DNA from: Arcobacter sp. CECT 8986
GTDB lineage: Bacteria > Campylobacterota > Campylobacteria > Campylobacterales > Arcobacteraceae
DNA length: 64,000 bases
Reading direction: 5' to 3'
Assembly (NCBI RefSeq): GCF_004116725.1
Contig: NZ_PDKG01000005.1
Span: forward strand, 146,689 to 210,688
Position 1 is the stretch's first letter. Each line of letters starts with the position of its first letter. Positions 25,933 through 36,715 of this stretch are shown here, piece after piece. A program made the translations under genes and the position numbers. The notes beneath the pieces are model-generated. The model was not told the origin of the DNA, made no database searches, and saw only the letters and a list, made by a program, of their open reading frames with translations.

Positions 25933-27366
25933 TTAACCAACACTACCTTCTAAAGATATATCAAGAAGCGCTTTTGCTTCAACAACGAATTCCATTGGTA
26001 ATTCTTCTAAAACATCTTTACAAAAACCATTTACTATTAGTGAAACTGCATCCTCTTCTTTTATACCTCTTTGTCTTATATAAAAAAGTTGGTCATCAGA
26101 TATTTTTGATGTAGTTGCTTCATGCTCAATTTTTGCAGTTGAGTTTCTTATCTCTTGATAAGGATAAGTGTGTGCTGCACTATTTGAACCAATTAGTAAT
26201 GAATCACATGATGATATATTTCTTGCATTTTTTGCACTTTTAGCAATTTTTACTAAACCTCTATAAGCATTTACACCATTTAATGCAGAAATACCTTTTG
26301 AAATAATAGTTGATTTTGTATTTTCACCTATATGAATCATTTTTGTACCTGTATCTGCTTGTTGAGCTAATGAAGTAAGAGCAACAGAGTAAAACTCTCC
26401 ACTACTATTATTCCCTTTTAAGATACATGATGGGTATTTCCATGTTACAAGTGAACCTGTTTCAACTTGTGTCCAAGAGATTTTTGAGTTATCACCTTTA
26501 CAAATACCTCTTTTTGTAACAAAGTTTAAAATTCCACCTTTACCATCTTTATCTCCAGGATACCAGTTTTGAATAGTTGAGTATTTAATATGTGCATCTT
26601 TTAATGCAACCAATTCAACAACTGCTGCGTGAAGTTGACTATCATCTCTAATTGGTGCAGAACAGCCTTCATTATAAGATACATAACTTCCTTCATCACA
26701 AATGATAAGTGTTCTTTCAAATTGTCCAGTATTTAAAGCATTGATTCTAAAATATGTTGATAATTCCATTGGACATCTTGTGTTTGGTGGAATATATACA
26801 AAACTTCCATCTGTAAATACAGCACTATTTAATGTCGCAAAATAGTTATCTGTATAAGGAACAACCGAAGCTAAATATTTTTTTAATAAGTCTGGATATT
26901 TGTTTGCTGCTTCTGAAATAGAACAAAATATTATTCCTAAATCTTCAAGCTCTTTTTGGAATGTAGTTTTAACTGATACTGAGTCAAAAACTGCATCAAC
27001 TGCAACTCCTGCAAGTTTTTTTTGCTCTTCAAGTGGAATACCTAATTTTTCATATGTTTTTAAAATTTCAGGGTCAACTTCATCTAAAGAACCAATTGGT
27101 TTTTTTGGTGCAGAATAATAAGAAAAATCTTGATAATCTATTTTGTCATAATTTAAACCTGCCCAATCAGGCTCTTCCATTGTTAACCATTTTTTATAAG
27201 CTTTTAGTCTAAATTCAAGTAGCCATTCTGGCTCTTCTTTTTTTGCTGATATTGCTTTTATTACATCTTCATTTAGACCTTTTGGAAATGTTTCACTATT
27301 TACAATAGTTTCAAATCCTAAGCTATAATCATTAGATATTACATTGTTTATTGTTTCATTTTTCAT
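25933..27366 (-). CDS. sufB: SufB scaffold subunit
   Basis: A 477-residue scaffold protein on which Fe-S clusters form. It has the family opening '[15 protein letters not shown]', the core '[18 protein letters not shown]' and the C-terminal '[22 protein letters not shown]'. AGGAG is five bases before the ATG. It is the first gene of the operon; two ACA-N5-TGT dyads precede it (27384-27423). Confidence 0.94.
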   Translation of the reverse strand: MKNETINNVISNDYSLGFETIVNSETFPKGLNEDVIKAISAKKEEPEWLLEFRLKAYKKWLTMEEPDWAGLNYDKIDYQDFSYYSAPKKPIGSLDEVDPEILKTYEKLGIPLEEQKKLAGVAVDAVFDSVSVKTTFQKELEDLGIIFCSISEAANKYPDLLKKYLASVVPYTDNYFATLNSAVFTDGSFVYIPPNTRCPMELSTYFRINALNTGQFERTLIICDEGSYVSYNEGCSAPIRDDSQLHAAVVELVALKDAHIKYSTIQNWYPGDKDGKGGILNFVTKRGICKGDNSKISWTQVETGSLVTWKYPSCILKGNNSSGEFYSVALTSLAQQADTGTKMIHIGENTKSTIISKGISALNGVNAYRGLVKIAKSAKNARNISSCDSLLIGSNSAAHTYPYQEIRNSTAKIEHEATTSKISDDQLFYIRQRGIKEEDAVSLIVNGFCKDVLEELPMEFVVEAKALLDISLEGSVG

Positions 27367-27383
27367 CTAATCTCCTAAATAGG

Positions 27384-27423
27384 ACATAAATTGTCTTATT
27401 TTTAAAATTGTAACATAAATTGT
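27384..27423. promoter_or_regulatory. Paired dyad operator upstream of sufB
   Basis: The 11-mer ACATAAATTGT occurs twice, at 27384-27394 and 27413-27423, offset 29 bases. Each is a dyad (GACA-N5-TGTC and AACA-N5-TGTT). Between them on the minus strand is TACAAT, a plausible -10 element, so the copies would bracket the promoter. It does not match the Fur, IscR or SufR consensus I know. Confidence 0.5.
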
Positions 27424-27424
27424 T

Positions 27425-27450
27425 TAAGTTGTAAAGATAACAACAACTTA
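27425..27450 (-). terminator. Hairpin between the ABC permease gene and sufB
   Basis: TAAGTTGT at 27425-27432 pairs with ACAACTTA at 27443-27450 around a 10-base loop, overlapping the permease stop. No T run follows, so it may only attenuate read-through. Confidence 0.4.
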
Positions 27451-28236
27451 TTTGATACTTTTTTCTAATTTTTTTGTATAAAAAGAAATAGGATAGGTTA
27501 AAAGTAAATATCCTATTGCTAAAGGTATATAACTCTCCAATGTTGAATATGTATATGCATTTACTTCTTGTGCATTCATTGTAAACTCACTAATTGATAT
27601 AATAGAAAGTAGTGATGAATCTTTTATTATTGATGCAAATTGTCCTGTCAATGCTGGTAACATTCTTTTAAATGCTTGAGGAAAAATTATATATCTATAC
27701 ATTTGATAATTTGACATTGCTAAACTTATACTTGTTTCATATTGTTCTATCTCTATTGATTGAATTGCTGCACGAATTATTTCACATACATATGCAGCTG
27801 AAAATATTGCCAATATAAATACACCAACAATATATCTATTTTCAAATCCTAAATTGTTAGCAAAAACATAAAAAAATATAAGTATTTGTACAAGTAATGG
27901 AGTTCCTCTAATTACTTCTACATAAAATCTTGCAAAAAATCTTAAAAATATTATTTTTGAACTTTGTGCATATGCAAAAAATAGCCCCAATATTAAACTT
28001 AAAATTAAAGCAAATATTGAAATTGCAATAGTCATAAAAAAACCATCAATAAATTTTTGTTTATACTCATATACACTTGTCCAATTAAATTCATACATAA
28101 TATTTGAGAACATAAAATAAAGTGTAATTGATACTAAAAAAATTAATAAAATGGCGTTAAAAGCATAAACTCTTTTTTTTATAGAGTTTTGCTTTTTATA
28201 AGAAAGTTCATTTATAAAATAATCTTTTATTTCGAT
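27448..28236 (-). CDS. Polar amino-acid ABC transporter permease, apparent AUC start
   Basis: An inner-membrane permease of the His/Glu/Gln family, with the EAA-loop region 'EIIRAAIQSIEIEQYETSISLAMS' and 'RGTPLLVQILIFFYV'. The first in-frame ATG (28113) gives 221 residues but no Shine-Dalgarno sequence. Upstream the frame is open for 41 more codons and encodes a charged N-terminus and another helix (AFNAILLIFLVSITLYFM), bounded by an in-frame TAA at 28242-28240. AGGAG lies six bases before an ATC codon at 28236-28234, giving 262 residues, normal for the family. It pairs with the substrate-binding gene nine bases upstream; no ATPase gene is adjacent. Confidence 0.8.
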   Translation of the reverse strand: MEIKDYFINELSYKKQNSIKKRVYAFNAILLIFLVSITLYFMFSNIMYEFNWTSVYEYKQKFIDGFFMTIAISIFALILSLILGLFFAYAQSSKIIFLRFFARFYVEVIRGTPLLVQILIFFYVFANNLGFENRYIVGVFILAIFSAAYVCEIIRAAIQSIEIEQYETSISLAMSNYQMYRYIIFPQAFKRMLPALTGQFASIIKDSSLLSIISISEFTMNAQEVNAYTYSTLESYIPLAIGYLLLTYPISFYTKKLEKSIK

Positions 28237-28245
28237 TTTTTACTC

Positions 28246-29052
28246 CTAAAAGAAAAATGGTATATTTAATGAATCAAATGTTTTTTTAGCATCTTCTAAA
28301 TATTTGTATGCAAAATCATCAAAAGTTCCATCATCTTTTGCTTTTTTTATAAACTCATCAACTTTTTCTTTTAAATCTTTGTCACCTTGTCTTAAAGCAA
28401 CACCCCAATATTCAAAGTTTTTTTGAAATGGCTTTAATAGTGCAACAGTTGTATCTTTATGTTTTACACTATTTCTATATATAGTTAATTGGTCATATAA
28501 AAATCCATCAGCTTTACCTTGAACAACTTCAAGTACACAAGCACTCTCTTTATCAAATACTAAAATATTTGCATTTTTTAAATGCTCTTTTGCATATAAA
28601 TGTCCAGTTGAACCCTTTTTTACAGCAATAGTTTTATCTTTTTGATTTAAATCATTTATATCTTTAACATTTGAATTTTTGTTTGCTAAAATTGCAAGTG
28701 ATGTTCTTGCATAAGGTATTGAAAAATCAATAGATTTTTTTCTTTCATCTGTTATTGTCATAGATGAAATAATCATATCAACTTTTCCAGTTTTAAGTGA
28801 TGGTATTAATCCATCCCAAGCAATGTTTTCAATTTTTAATTCTTTATTCATTGAACGAGCTAACATTTTTGCAAAATCTACAGAAACTCCAGATGGATTT
28901 CCTTTTTTATCACTCATTTCAAAAGGTGGATATGCTAGTTCCATTCCCACTGTTAAGGTATTTTTATTTTCAACTTTTTTTTCATCGTCTTGACAACCTG
29001 AAAAAACCAAAGTAAACGCTATTATAAATATGACATAGACCAATCTTTTCAT
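28246..29052 (-). CDS. Polar amino-acid ABC transporter substrate-binding lipoprotein
   Basis: A 268-residue family 3 solute-binding protein with lipobox FSGC (Cys20). The core 'LTVGMELAYPPFEMSDKKGNPSGVSVDFAKMLA' (seen in two parts around residue 34-66) and 'WDGLIPSLKTGKVDMIISSMTITDERKKSIDFS' regions are typical for amino-acid receptors such as GlnH/HisJ/CjaA types. It delivers substrate to the adjacent permease. AAAGGA precedes the ATG. Specificity is unknown. Confidence 0.88.
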   Translation of the reverse strand: MKRLVYVIFIIAFTLVFSGCQDDEKKVENKNTLTVGMELAYPPFEMSDKKGNPSGVSVDFAKMLARSMNKELKIENIAWDGLIPSLKTGKVDMIISSMTITDERKKSIDFSIPYARTSLAILANKNSNVKDINDLNQKDKTIAVKKGSTGHLYAKEHLKNANILVFDKESACVLEVVQGKADGFLYDQLTIYRNSVKHKDTTVALLKPFQKNFEYWGVALRQGDKDLKEKVDEFIKKAKDDGTFDDFAYKYLEDAKKTFDSLNIPFFF

Positions 29053-30548
<1,496 letters not shown>

Positions 30549-30570
30549 AAAAGATTTCAAAGGAAAATAG

Positions 30571-31551
30571 ATGGCAAAAAATGATTTAGTAAGTGGATCA
30601 ATTTGGGATGAGTACTCAAATCAAGTTGTAAACAGAATGAATAATCCTCAACACCAAGGGGAAATTACAGAAGAGAGAGCAAAAGAGTTAAATGCAAAAT
30701 TAATTATTGCAGATTTTGGTGCAGAATCATGTGGTGATGCAGTAAGACTTTATTGGGCAGTTGATGAAGCAACTGATAAAATCTTAGAGTCAAAATTTAA
30801 ATCTTTTGGATGTGGTACAGCTATTGCTTCAAGTGATGTTATGGCTGAACTTTGTATTGGAAAAACTGTTGATGAAGCAGTAAAAATTACAAATATTGAT
30901 GTTGAAAAAGCACTAAGAGATGAGCCAAATACTCCTGCTGTTCCTCCTCAAAAAATGCACTGTTCTGTAATGGCGTATGATGTAATTAAAAAAGCAGCAT
31001 CTCAATACAAAGGTGTTGATATGGAATCTTTTGAAGAAGAAGAAATTGTATGTGAATGTGCAAGAGTATCTTTAGCAACTATTAAAGAAGTAATTAGAAT
31101 TAATGATTTAAAAACTGTTGAAGAAATTACTGATTATACAAAAGCTGGTGCATTTTGTAAATCATGTATTAAACCAGGTGGACATGAAGATAAAGATATC
31201 TATTTAGTTGATATTTTAGCTGATACTAGAGCTTTAATGGAAGAAGATAGATTAAAAACTGCTGCTGATGCAAGTGCAAGTGGAGAACTTACATTTGATA
31301 AAATGACTTTAGTTCAAAGAATTAAAGCTCTTGATACTATCTTAGATGAAGATATTAGACCAATGCTTGTAATGGATGGTGGTAATATGGAAATCATTGA
31401 TATTAAAGAGAACTTACCTCATTATGATTTATATATTAGATACTTAGGTGCATGTTCAGGATGTGCGTCTGGAAGTACTGGTACACTTTACGCAATTGAG
31501 TCAATCTTACAACAAAAAATTGATGAAAATATCAGAGTTTTACCAATTTAA
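30571..31551 (+). CDS. nifU: Three-domain Fe-S scaffold NifU
   Basis: The 326-residue scaffold has three parts. The N-terminal IscU-like domain has Cys54, Cys81 and Cys131. The middle BFD-like [2Fe-2S] domain has Cys161, Cys163, Cys196 and Cys199. The C-terminal Nfu domain has the CxxC pair Cys295/Cys298 in 'LGACSGCASGSTGTL'. This is the full-length form seen in Helicobacter and Campylobacter. AAAGGA precedes the ATG. A strong terminator follows. Confidence 0.94.
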   Translation: MAKNDLVSGSIWDEYSNQVVNRMNNPQHQGEITEERAKELNAKLIIADFGAESCGDAVRLYWAVDEATDKILESKFKSFGCGTAIASSDVMAELCIGKTVDEAVKITNIDVEKALRDEPNTPAVPPQKMHCSVMAYDVIKKAASQYKGVDMESFEEEEIVCECARVSLATIKEVIRINDLKTVEEITDYTKAGAFCKSCIKPGGHEDKDIYLVDILADTRALMEEDRLKTAADASASGELTFDKMTLVQRIKALDTILDEDIRPMLVMDGGNMEIIDIKENLPHYDLYIRYLGACSGCASGSTGTLYAIESILQQKIDENIRVLPI

Positions 31552-31562
31552 TAAACTTAAAA

Positions 31563-31588
31563 AATAAAAGAGATTTTTCTCTTTTATT
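31563..31588 (+). terminator. Terminator of nifS-nifU
   Basis: A perfect 11-bp stem, AATAAAAGAGA (31563-31573) with TCTCTTTTATT (31578-31588), and a TTTT loop. Confidence 0.85.
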
Positions 31589-31600
31589 GATTATAATCAA
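31587..31600. promoter_or_regulatory. FNR/CRP-type box upstream of the hemerythrin gene
   Basis: TTGATTATAATCAA is a perfect palindrome and matches the FNR consensus TTGAT-N4-ATCAA at all ten fixed positions. A candidate -10 element TAAAAT lies at 31623-31628, so transcription would start near 31635 and the box centre would be at about -41.5, the standard class II activator position. The regulator could be any Crp/Fnr-family protein. Confidence 0.65.
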
Positions 31601-31653
31601 TAATTAACTACAAATTTTTATGTAAAATTATCAAAAAAGATAAGGATACATAA

Positions 31654-32100
31654 ATGAGTGAAACAATCAAATCATTCTTAACTGACGACCATAGATCTTG
31701 TGATAATCAATTTGCAGCTTTAGAAAATTTAGTTGCAATGCAAAATTGGCAAGATGCAACTAAAAACTTTTATAAATTTGAAAAAGAGTTAAAAATCCAT
31801 TTTGATATGGAGGAGAAAGTGATGTTTCCAGCTTTTGAAAATAAAACTGGAATGAGTGCAGGTCCAACACAAGTTATGAGAATGGAACATGCACAAATGT
31901 TAAATGTTTTATCTTCTATGAAAGAGGATATTGAAAATAAAGACAAAAGACATTTTCTTGGTTTAAGTGAAAGTTTGATGATGCTTTTGCAACAACATAA
32001 TATGAAAGAAGAGCAGATGTTGTATGCTATGGCAGATGCACATTTACATGAAGAGAGTGCTTCTATTATAGAAAAAATGAGAGAATTAAAAAGAGATTAG
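31654..32100 (+). CDS. Hemerythrin-domain protein
   Basis: A 148-residue four-helix protein with the di-iron ligand pattern of hemerythrin HHE proteins: 'LTDDHRSCD' near residue 10, 'HFDMEEKVMFPAFE' near 50, 'MEHAQM' near 78 and 'QQHNMKEEQMLY' near 114. Such proteins bind O2 or NO, or act in nitrosative stress and Fe-S repair (YtfE-like). AAGGA precedes the ATG. It is two bases upstream of a multi-pass membrane gene and behind an FNR-type box. Confidence 0.85.
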   Translation: MSETIKSFLTDDHRSCDNQFAALENLVAMQNWQDATKNFYKFEKELKIHFDMEEKVMFPAFENKTGMSAGPTQVMRMEHAQMLNVLSSMKEDIENKDKRHFLGLSESLMMLLQQHNMKEEQMLYAMADAHLHEESASIIEKMRELKRD

Positions 32101-32102
32101 AG

Positions 32103-33374
32103 ATGTTTAACCAAGGTTTATCATTAGATCAGGCACCACCAATTTCAGTGCCATTTAGATTTTTTTTAACAGCACCAATTTTTGCAATATTAATTGGTGT
32201 TATGTTTTTAGTTTATCCTTCTGAAGTTATTACAAATAGATACTCAAATGAGTCTATTGCAATGGCACATTTATTTACACTTGGTGTTTTATCAATGATA
32301 ATTTTTGGTGCAATGCAACAAATGATGCCAGTATTAGCAGGTGCAGTTATTAAAAGACCTAAACTATTTGCATCTATTGTTCATACTACTTTGACTATTG
32401 GAACTTTGTGTTTTGCAATTAATTTTATAAACTCCAATAAAATATTTTTACTAATAGCAATTATTTGTCTATCAATCTCTTTTTTTACATTTTTTGCAGT
32501 TGCTATTTATTTACTATTTAACGTAAAATATCTAACATCAACGGTAAATGTGATGAGGCTTTTTGCTATTAGTGGATTATTGACTATTATTTGGGGTGTA
32601 TATTTAGCTATTTCACATTTTACTGGAAATATTAATACTAATCATTTTAGTTTTGTAAATATTCACATAATACTTGGTATTTTTGGTTTTGCGAGTCTAT
32701 TAATTATTGGTGTTTCTTTTCAAGTTATTCCTATGTTTTATGTAGCATTATCTTTTCCTAAAAAACTTCAAAATAGACTTCCTTTATCAATATTTATTCT
32801 AATTATATCTTATATTGCTTTTGCATTTTTAGATTTAGATTTTTATATTTATAAAATACTATTTACTATGTTTTTTATAATATTTGCTTTTAATGCTTTG
32901 AACTCTTTAAATAATAGAAAAAGAGTAGTTGAAGATGTAACTTTGTGGTTTTGGAAAGTTTCATTATATTCACTTGTAATTGCAATGTTAAATTGGTTAT
33001 TTGTTCCTCAAGACTCTTCTTATTTTCTTACAATATTATTTGCTTTTGGATTTTTGTATTCACTTCTTCAAGGAATGATATATAAGATTATTCCTTTTTT
33101 ATGTTGGTTTCATTTAAGTTCAAAAGGTCATTTTAATATACCTACAATTAGAGAAATTATAAACGAAGATTTAATAAAAATTCATTTTTATATATATTTA
33201 TTATCTTTAGTTTTCTTTATTTTATTTGGTTTTTTTAATGAACTATTTTTACATATCGCTGCATGTTTATTTATCTTATCAAATATTTTATTTTTGATAA
33301 ATTGTATAATTGGTATGAAAAAATATGCAACTATCTCAAAAGAGGACTCTTTTCAAACTTTTGTGCAATCATAG
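32103..33374 (+). CDS. Multi-pass membrane protein, haem-copper oxidase subunit I-like / NnrS-like
   Basis: The 423-residue protein has about twelve hydrophobic helices and few charged loops. Histidines fall within helices in motifs such as 'MAHLFTLGVLSMIIFGAMQQ', 'HIILGIFGFASLLIIGVSFQ' and 'CWFHLSSKGH', similar to haem-binding helices of subunit I-like and NnrS-like proteins linked to NO metabolism. I cannot place it firmly in either family. Coupling to the hemerythrin gene (two-base gap) and the upstream FNR-type box support a role in oxygen or NO handling. Confidence 0.6.
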   Translation: MFNQGLSLDQAPPISVPFRFFLTAPIFAILIGVMFLVYPSEVITNRYSNESIAMAHLFTLGVLSMIIFGAMQQMMPVLAGAVIKRPKLFASIVHTTLTIGTLCFAINFINSNKIFLLIAIICLSISFFTFFAVAIYLLFNVKYLTSTVNVMRLFAISGLLTIIWGVYLAISHFTGNINTNHFSFVNIHIILGIFGFASLLIIGVSFQVIPMFYVALSFPKKLQNRLPLSIFILIISYIAFAFLDLDFYIYKILFTMFFIIFAFNALNSLNNRKRVVEDVTLWFWKVSLYSLVIAMLNWLFVPQDSSYFLTILFAFGFLYSLLQGMIYKIIPFLCWFHLSSKGHFNIPTIREIINEDLIKIHFYIYLLSLVFFILFGFFNELFLHIAACLFILSNILFLINCIIGMKKYATISKEDSFQTFVQS

Positions 33375-33414
33375 TTATGTTATAATAGGTCAAATTCTAT
33401 AAAAGGAATATATT

Positions 33415-33600
33415 ATGACTGCACAAGATAAAGAGTTAGAACAACTTCACGATACTATTGTTTCTGATGTAAATTCACTTGTTGAAAAATATATGGATAT
33501 TGTTGGATGGGATGTTCCTGAATACGATGAAGTAGAAGCGAAACAAAAAATACTTGCAATTATAAAAAAATCTATTAATAAAATTGAGGAAGATAATTAA
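33415..33600 (+). CDS. Small conserved-looking protein upstream of argH, 61 residues
   Basis: AAAAGGA precedes the ATG. The acidic helical product contains '[32 protein letters not shown]' in two helices joined by a WDVPEYDE turn. The argH start overlaps its stop by one base, so translation is coupled. No known family; the tight coupling suggests a conserved gene. Confidence 0.7.
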   Translation: MTAQDKELEQLHDTIVSDVNSLVEKYMDIVGWDVPEYDEVEAKQKILAIIKKSINKIEEDN

Positions 33601-34991
33601 TGTCAAATGATAATAATCAAATTTTAAAAAATACAAATGCTCAAATATTAGATGAATTCAATGCTTCAGTAATGTTTGATAAAGAGCTTTATGCACAAGA
33701 TATTAAAGGTTCTATGGCACATAGTCAAATGCTTTTTGAACAAGGTATTTTATCAAAAGAGGATAAAGATGCTATTCATAATGGTCTTTTACAAGTAAAA
33801 GAAGAGATTGAAAGTGGTAAATTTGAGTTTAAAATTGAGCATGAAGATATTCATATGGCAGTTGAAAGTAGATTAACTGAAATTATTGGTGATGCAGGGA
33901 AAAGACTACATACTGCAAGAAGTAGAAATGACCAAGTTGCTACTGATTTTAGATTATATGTACAAGAAAAAACATTAAGTATAAAAGAGCAGTTAAAAGA
34001 TGTTGTAAATACTTTTGTTTTGGTTGCAAAAAAACATACAGATACTTTAATTCCTGGTATGACTCATTTACAACATGCTCAACCTATTAATTTTGGTTAT
34101 CATATGCTTGCATATGCAAATATGTTTAAAAGAGATTTTGAAAGATTTGAAAGTTCATATGAAAGAAATAATGTCTCTCCTTTAGGAAGTGCTGCACTTG
34201 CAGGAACTCCACACAATATTAATAGAGAAAGTACTTGTAAACAATTAGGATTTACTTCTGCTTCAATTAATGCAATGGATAGTGTAAGTGATAGAGATTT
34301 TGCACTAGAAATTTTATTTAATATAAGTACAGCAATGATGCACGTAAGTAGAATTGCTGAAGAGTTAGTAACTTGGTCATCTTATGAATTTCAATTTGTA
34401 AAAATGAGTGATGAGTATGCTACAACTTCTTCAATTATGCCTCAAAAGAAAAACCCTGATGTTCCTGAGTTATTAAGAGGAAAAACAGGTAGAACATATG
34501 GAAACCTTATCTCACTTTTAACAGTAATGAAAGGATTACCACTTGCTTATAATAAAGATACACAAGAAGATAAAGAGGGTGTATTTGATTCTGTTAAAAC
34601 AATAGAAATTTCATTAAAGATATTAAATGAAGTAATTAAAACTATGCATGTAAATGTAGATAAAATGAGTGAAGCTTGTAAAGTTGGACATTTAAGTGCA
34701 ACTGATTTAGCTGATTACTTAGTACAAAAACAAAATATGCCTTTTAGAACAGCTTATTATATTACAAAAGATGTAGTTGCTATGGCAAATAGTCTAAATA
34801 AAGATATTAGTGAACTTTCAATTGAAGAAATAAGAAATTCAAATGAACAAATAAAAGATATAAATGATGAAATAGTTATGTATCTTGATTTAAAAGCTTC
34901 AATGAGTGCTAGAAACTCTTTTGGTGGTACATCAACAAAACAGACTGAAAATCAAATAAAAATATTAAATAATTGGATAGAGAGTAAATAA
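33600..34991 (+). CDS. argH: Argininosuccinate lyase
   Basis: A 463-residue enzyme of the fumarase/aspartase superfamily that splits argininosuccinate into arginine and fumarate. Motifs: '[20 protein letters not shown]', '[17 protein letters not shown]', '[12 protein letters not shown]', and the signature loop '[19 protein letters not shown]'. Length is normal. No other arginine genes are adjacent. Confidence 0.95.
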   Translation: MSNDNNQILKNTNAQILDEFNASVMFDKELYAQDIKGSMAHSQMLFEQGILSKEDKDAIHNGLLQVKEEIESGKFEFKIEHEDIHMAVESRLTEIIGDAGKRLHTARSRNDQVATDFRLYVQEKTLSIKEQLKDVVNTFVLVAKKHTDTLIPGMTHLQHAQPINFGYHMLAYANMFKRDFERFESSYERNNVSPLGSAALAGTPHNINRESTCKQLGFTSASINAMDSVSDRDFALEILFNISTAMMHVSRIAEELVTWSSYEFQFVKMSDEYATTSSIMPQKKNPDVPELLRGKTGRTYGNLISLLTVMKGLPLAYNKDTQEDKEGVFDSVKTIEISLKILNEVIKTMHVNVDKMSEACKVGHLSATDLADYLVQKQNMPFRTAYYITKDVVAMANSLNKDISELSIEEIRNSNEQIKDINDEIVMYLDLKASMSARNSFGGTSTKQTENQIKILNNWIESK

Positions 34992-35003
34992 GTAAAGATA
35001 AGA

Positions 35004-35022
35004 AGATGAGGTTAACTCATCT
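35004..35022. terminator. Terminator between argH and cheV
   Basis: AGATGAG at 35004-35010 pairs with CTCATCT at 35016-35022 around GTTAA, with further A/T pairing outside, between convergent genes. Confidence 0.65.
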
Positions 35023-35029
35023 ATCTTTC

Positions 35030-35938
35030 TTAACTTAAAAGGAATTTTTTAGTAGCATCGTAAAGTGCTTGTACATCAGTTTTCCCAATAAACCAATCTA
35101 CACCGATACCCTTCATTTTATTTTTTACTGCGTCAGTTGTCATAGATGAGTTTACTACAACAGGAATATGACTATATTGACTATTTTCTTTTATAAAAGC
35201 TGCAACTTGGAAACCATCAGCTTCTGGCATCTCAATATCAGTAATAATTAATCCAATATCATTTGGATCTAATTCTTGAAATCTTTTTAATAGTAATGCA
35301 CCATTATTGTAAATTTCAAAGCTTATATTTGCTTTTTTGAAGAATTTTCTTAAAATTTCTCTTGCAACACCTGAATCTTCAGCTGCAAGAACTAATTTAC
35401 TTGATGTTATTGGAGCATCTACATATTTATTAATTGCATCTTCTCCATCATCAGTCCAACCAATATCTTTAAGAAGTTGTTCTGCATTAAATACTGTACA
35501 AAGTTCATCTTTTTCATGTACTTTTACGTATGTTGTATAAGTAATCTTTGAATTTGTCTCTTCTGTATGTCTTAAATCTTCAGTAGTTTTTTCAACGATA
35601 TCAAGCATATCTTTAATTAAAAAACCTACTTTTTTGTGATTAAACTCACAGTAGATAATAAGTTTGTACTCTTCCATAGGTACTTTTTGTTGACCTAACC
35701 ATGCATCTAGGTTAACTAATGTTACAGGTTCACCCCTAATTGTAGCAATTCCTGCAATAATAGTCGAATCACTAGGTGTATCATTAATAGTTACTTCATC
35801 TTTGATAACAAATGCTTTAACTTTAGCAATGTTAATAGCGTAGATATTGTTATGATTTGTATAAAATACTGCTAACTGCTGAACATTTCTTCTATGACCT
35901 TGAGTCATTTGTTCAACGCTACTACTGATGTCACTCAT
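35030..35938 (-). CDS. cheV: Chemotaxis coupling protein CheV
   Basis: The 302-residue protein joins a CheW-like domain (residues 20-165, with 'IAGIATIRGEPVTLVNLDAWLG') and a CheY-like receiver (about 178-300). The receiver has acidic residues in 'LAAEDSGVAREILRKFF', the phosphoacceptor aspartate in 'LIITDIEMPEADGF', and the conserved lysine in 'FIGKTDV'. CheV links chemoreceptors to CheA and tunes adaptation; Campylobacterota rely on it. AAAAGGA precedes the ATG. Single gene. Confidence 0.92.
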   Translation of the reverse strand: MSDISSSVEQMTQGHRRNVQQLAVFYTNHNNIYAINIAKVKAFVIKDEVTINDTPSDSTIIAGIATIRGEPVTLVNLDAWLGQQKVPMEEYKLIIYCEFNHKKVGFLIKDMLDIVEKTTEDLRHTEETNSKITYTTYVKVHEKDELCTVFNAEQLLKDIGWTDDGEDAINKYVDAPITSSKLVLAAEDSGVAREILRKFFKKANISFEIYNNGALLLKRFQELDPNDIGLIITDIEMPEADGFQVAAFIKENSQYSHIPVVVNSSMTTDAVKNKMKGIGVDWFIGKTDVQALYDATKKFLLS

Positions 35939-36010
35939 AATATTCCTTTTTATGTGATTTTAAATTATATATACTTTTTTCTTATAATCAACTTGTTTCT
36001 TAAAGTTTTT

Positions 36011-36655
36011 TTAATACTTTTTAATCAACTTTTGAACAGTGATTGATGCCATCATTAAGCCAAATGAACCTGTAACACCTTCGAAACTTCCTTTTTCTAT
36101 ACATTTAGGCTCTTCAGATGAAAAAACTACTTTGAATTTTTTCTTAAAACCTTGAGCTTTTAATTCTGTTCTTATTTTTCTAATAAAAGGGTCGTTGTAC
36201 GTGTCCCAAATTGATTTGTACTCTATTTTACTTGGATCAATTCTTTTTGCTCCACCACTTGTACTTATAACTTTTGTAAAGTATTTTTTTATTAGATGAA
36301 CCTTTGGTGTTACATCATCAATTGCATCTAAAATATAATCATATGATGAAAAGTCAAAATTATCAATCCACTCTTTAGTAATTTTAACATGAATTGGTGT
36401 CACTTTTGGATATTTTTTTGCTAAAGCATCAACTTTTACTTCGCCAATGTTTCCTTCACTACCCATTTGTCTATTTAAATTTGACTCTTCATATGTATCA
36501 AAATCTACAATAGTTATATCTGTAATACCAGTTCTGTATAATGCGTCAAGTGCAAAACTACCTACTCCTCCTACTCCTAGAAGAATAATTTTTGCATTTT
36601 GAAATTTTTGGAAATTATCTTCACCAAAAAGTTTTTTTGTTCTGTCATATCTCAT
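36011..36655 (-). CDS. tcdA: tRNA threonylcarbamoyladenosine dehydratase (TcdA/CsdL), short form
   Basis: The 214-residue ThiF/E1-like enzyme starts 'RYDRTKKLFGEDNFQKFQ' and has the nucleotide loop 'GVGGVGSFALDALYRTGI', then 'NLNRQ'. TcdA makes cyclic t6A from t6A in tRNAs reading ANN codons. It is about 50 residues shorter than the E. coli protein. It is divergent from greA. Confidence 0.85.
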   Translation of the reverse strand: MRYDRTKKLFGEDNFQKFQNAKIILLGVGGVGSFALDALYRTGITDITIVDFDTYEESNLNRQMGSEGNIGEVKVDALAKKYPKVTPIHVKITKEWIDNFDFSSYDYILDAIDDVTPKVHLIKKYFTKVISTSGGAKRIDPSKIEYKSIWDTYNDPFIRKIRTELKAQGFKKKFKVVFSSEEPKCIEKGSFEGVTGSFGLMMASITVQKLIKKY

Positions 36656-36715
36656 ATAATTTACTCTTTTAAAAATTTTAGATATTATATCATAAAATAA
36701 TTTATGGAGTAGTTG

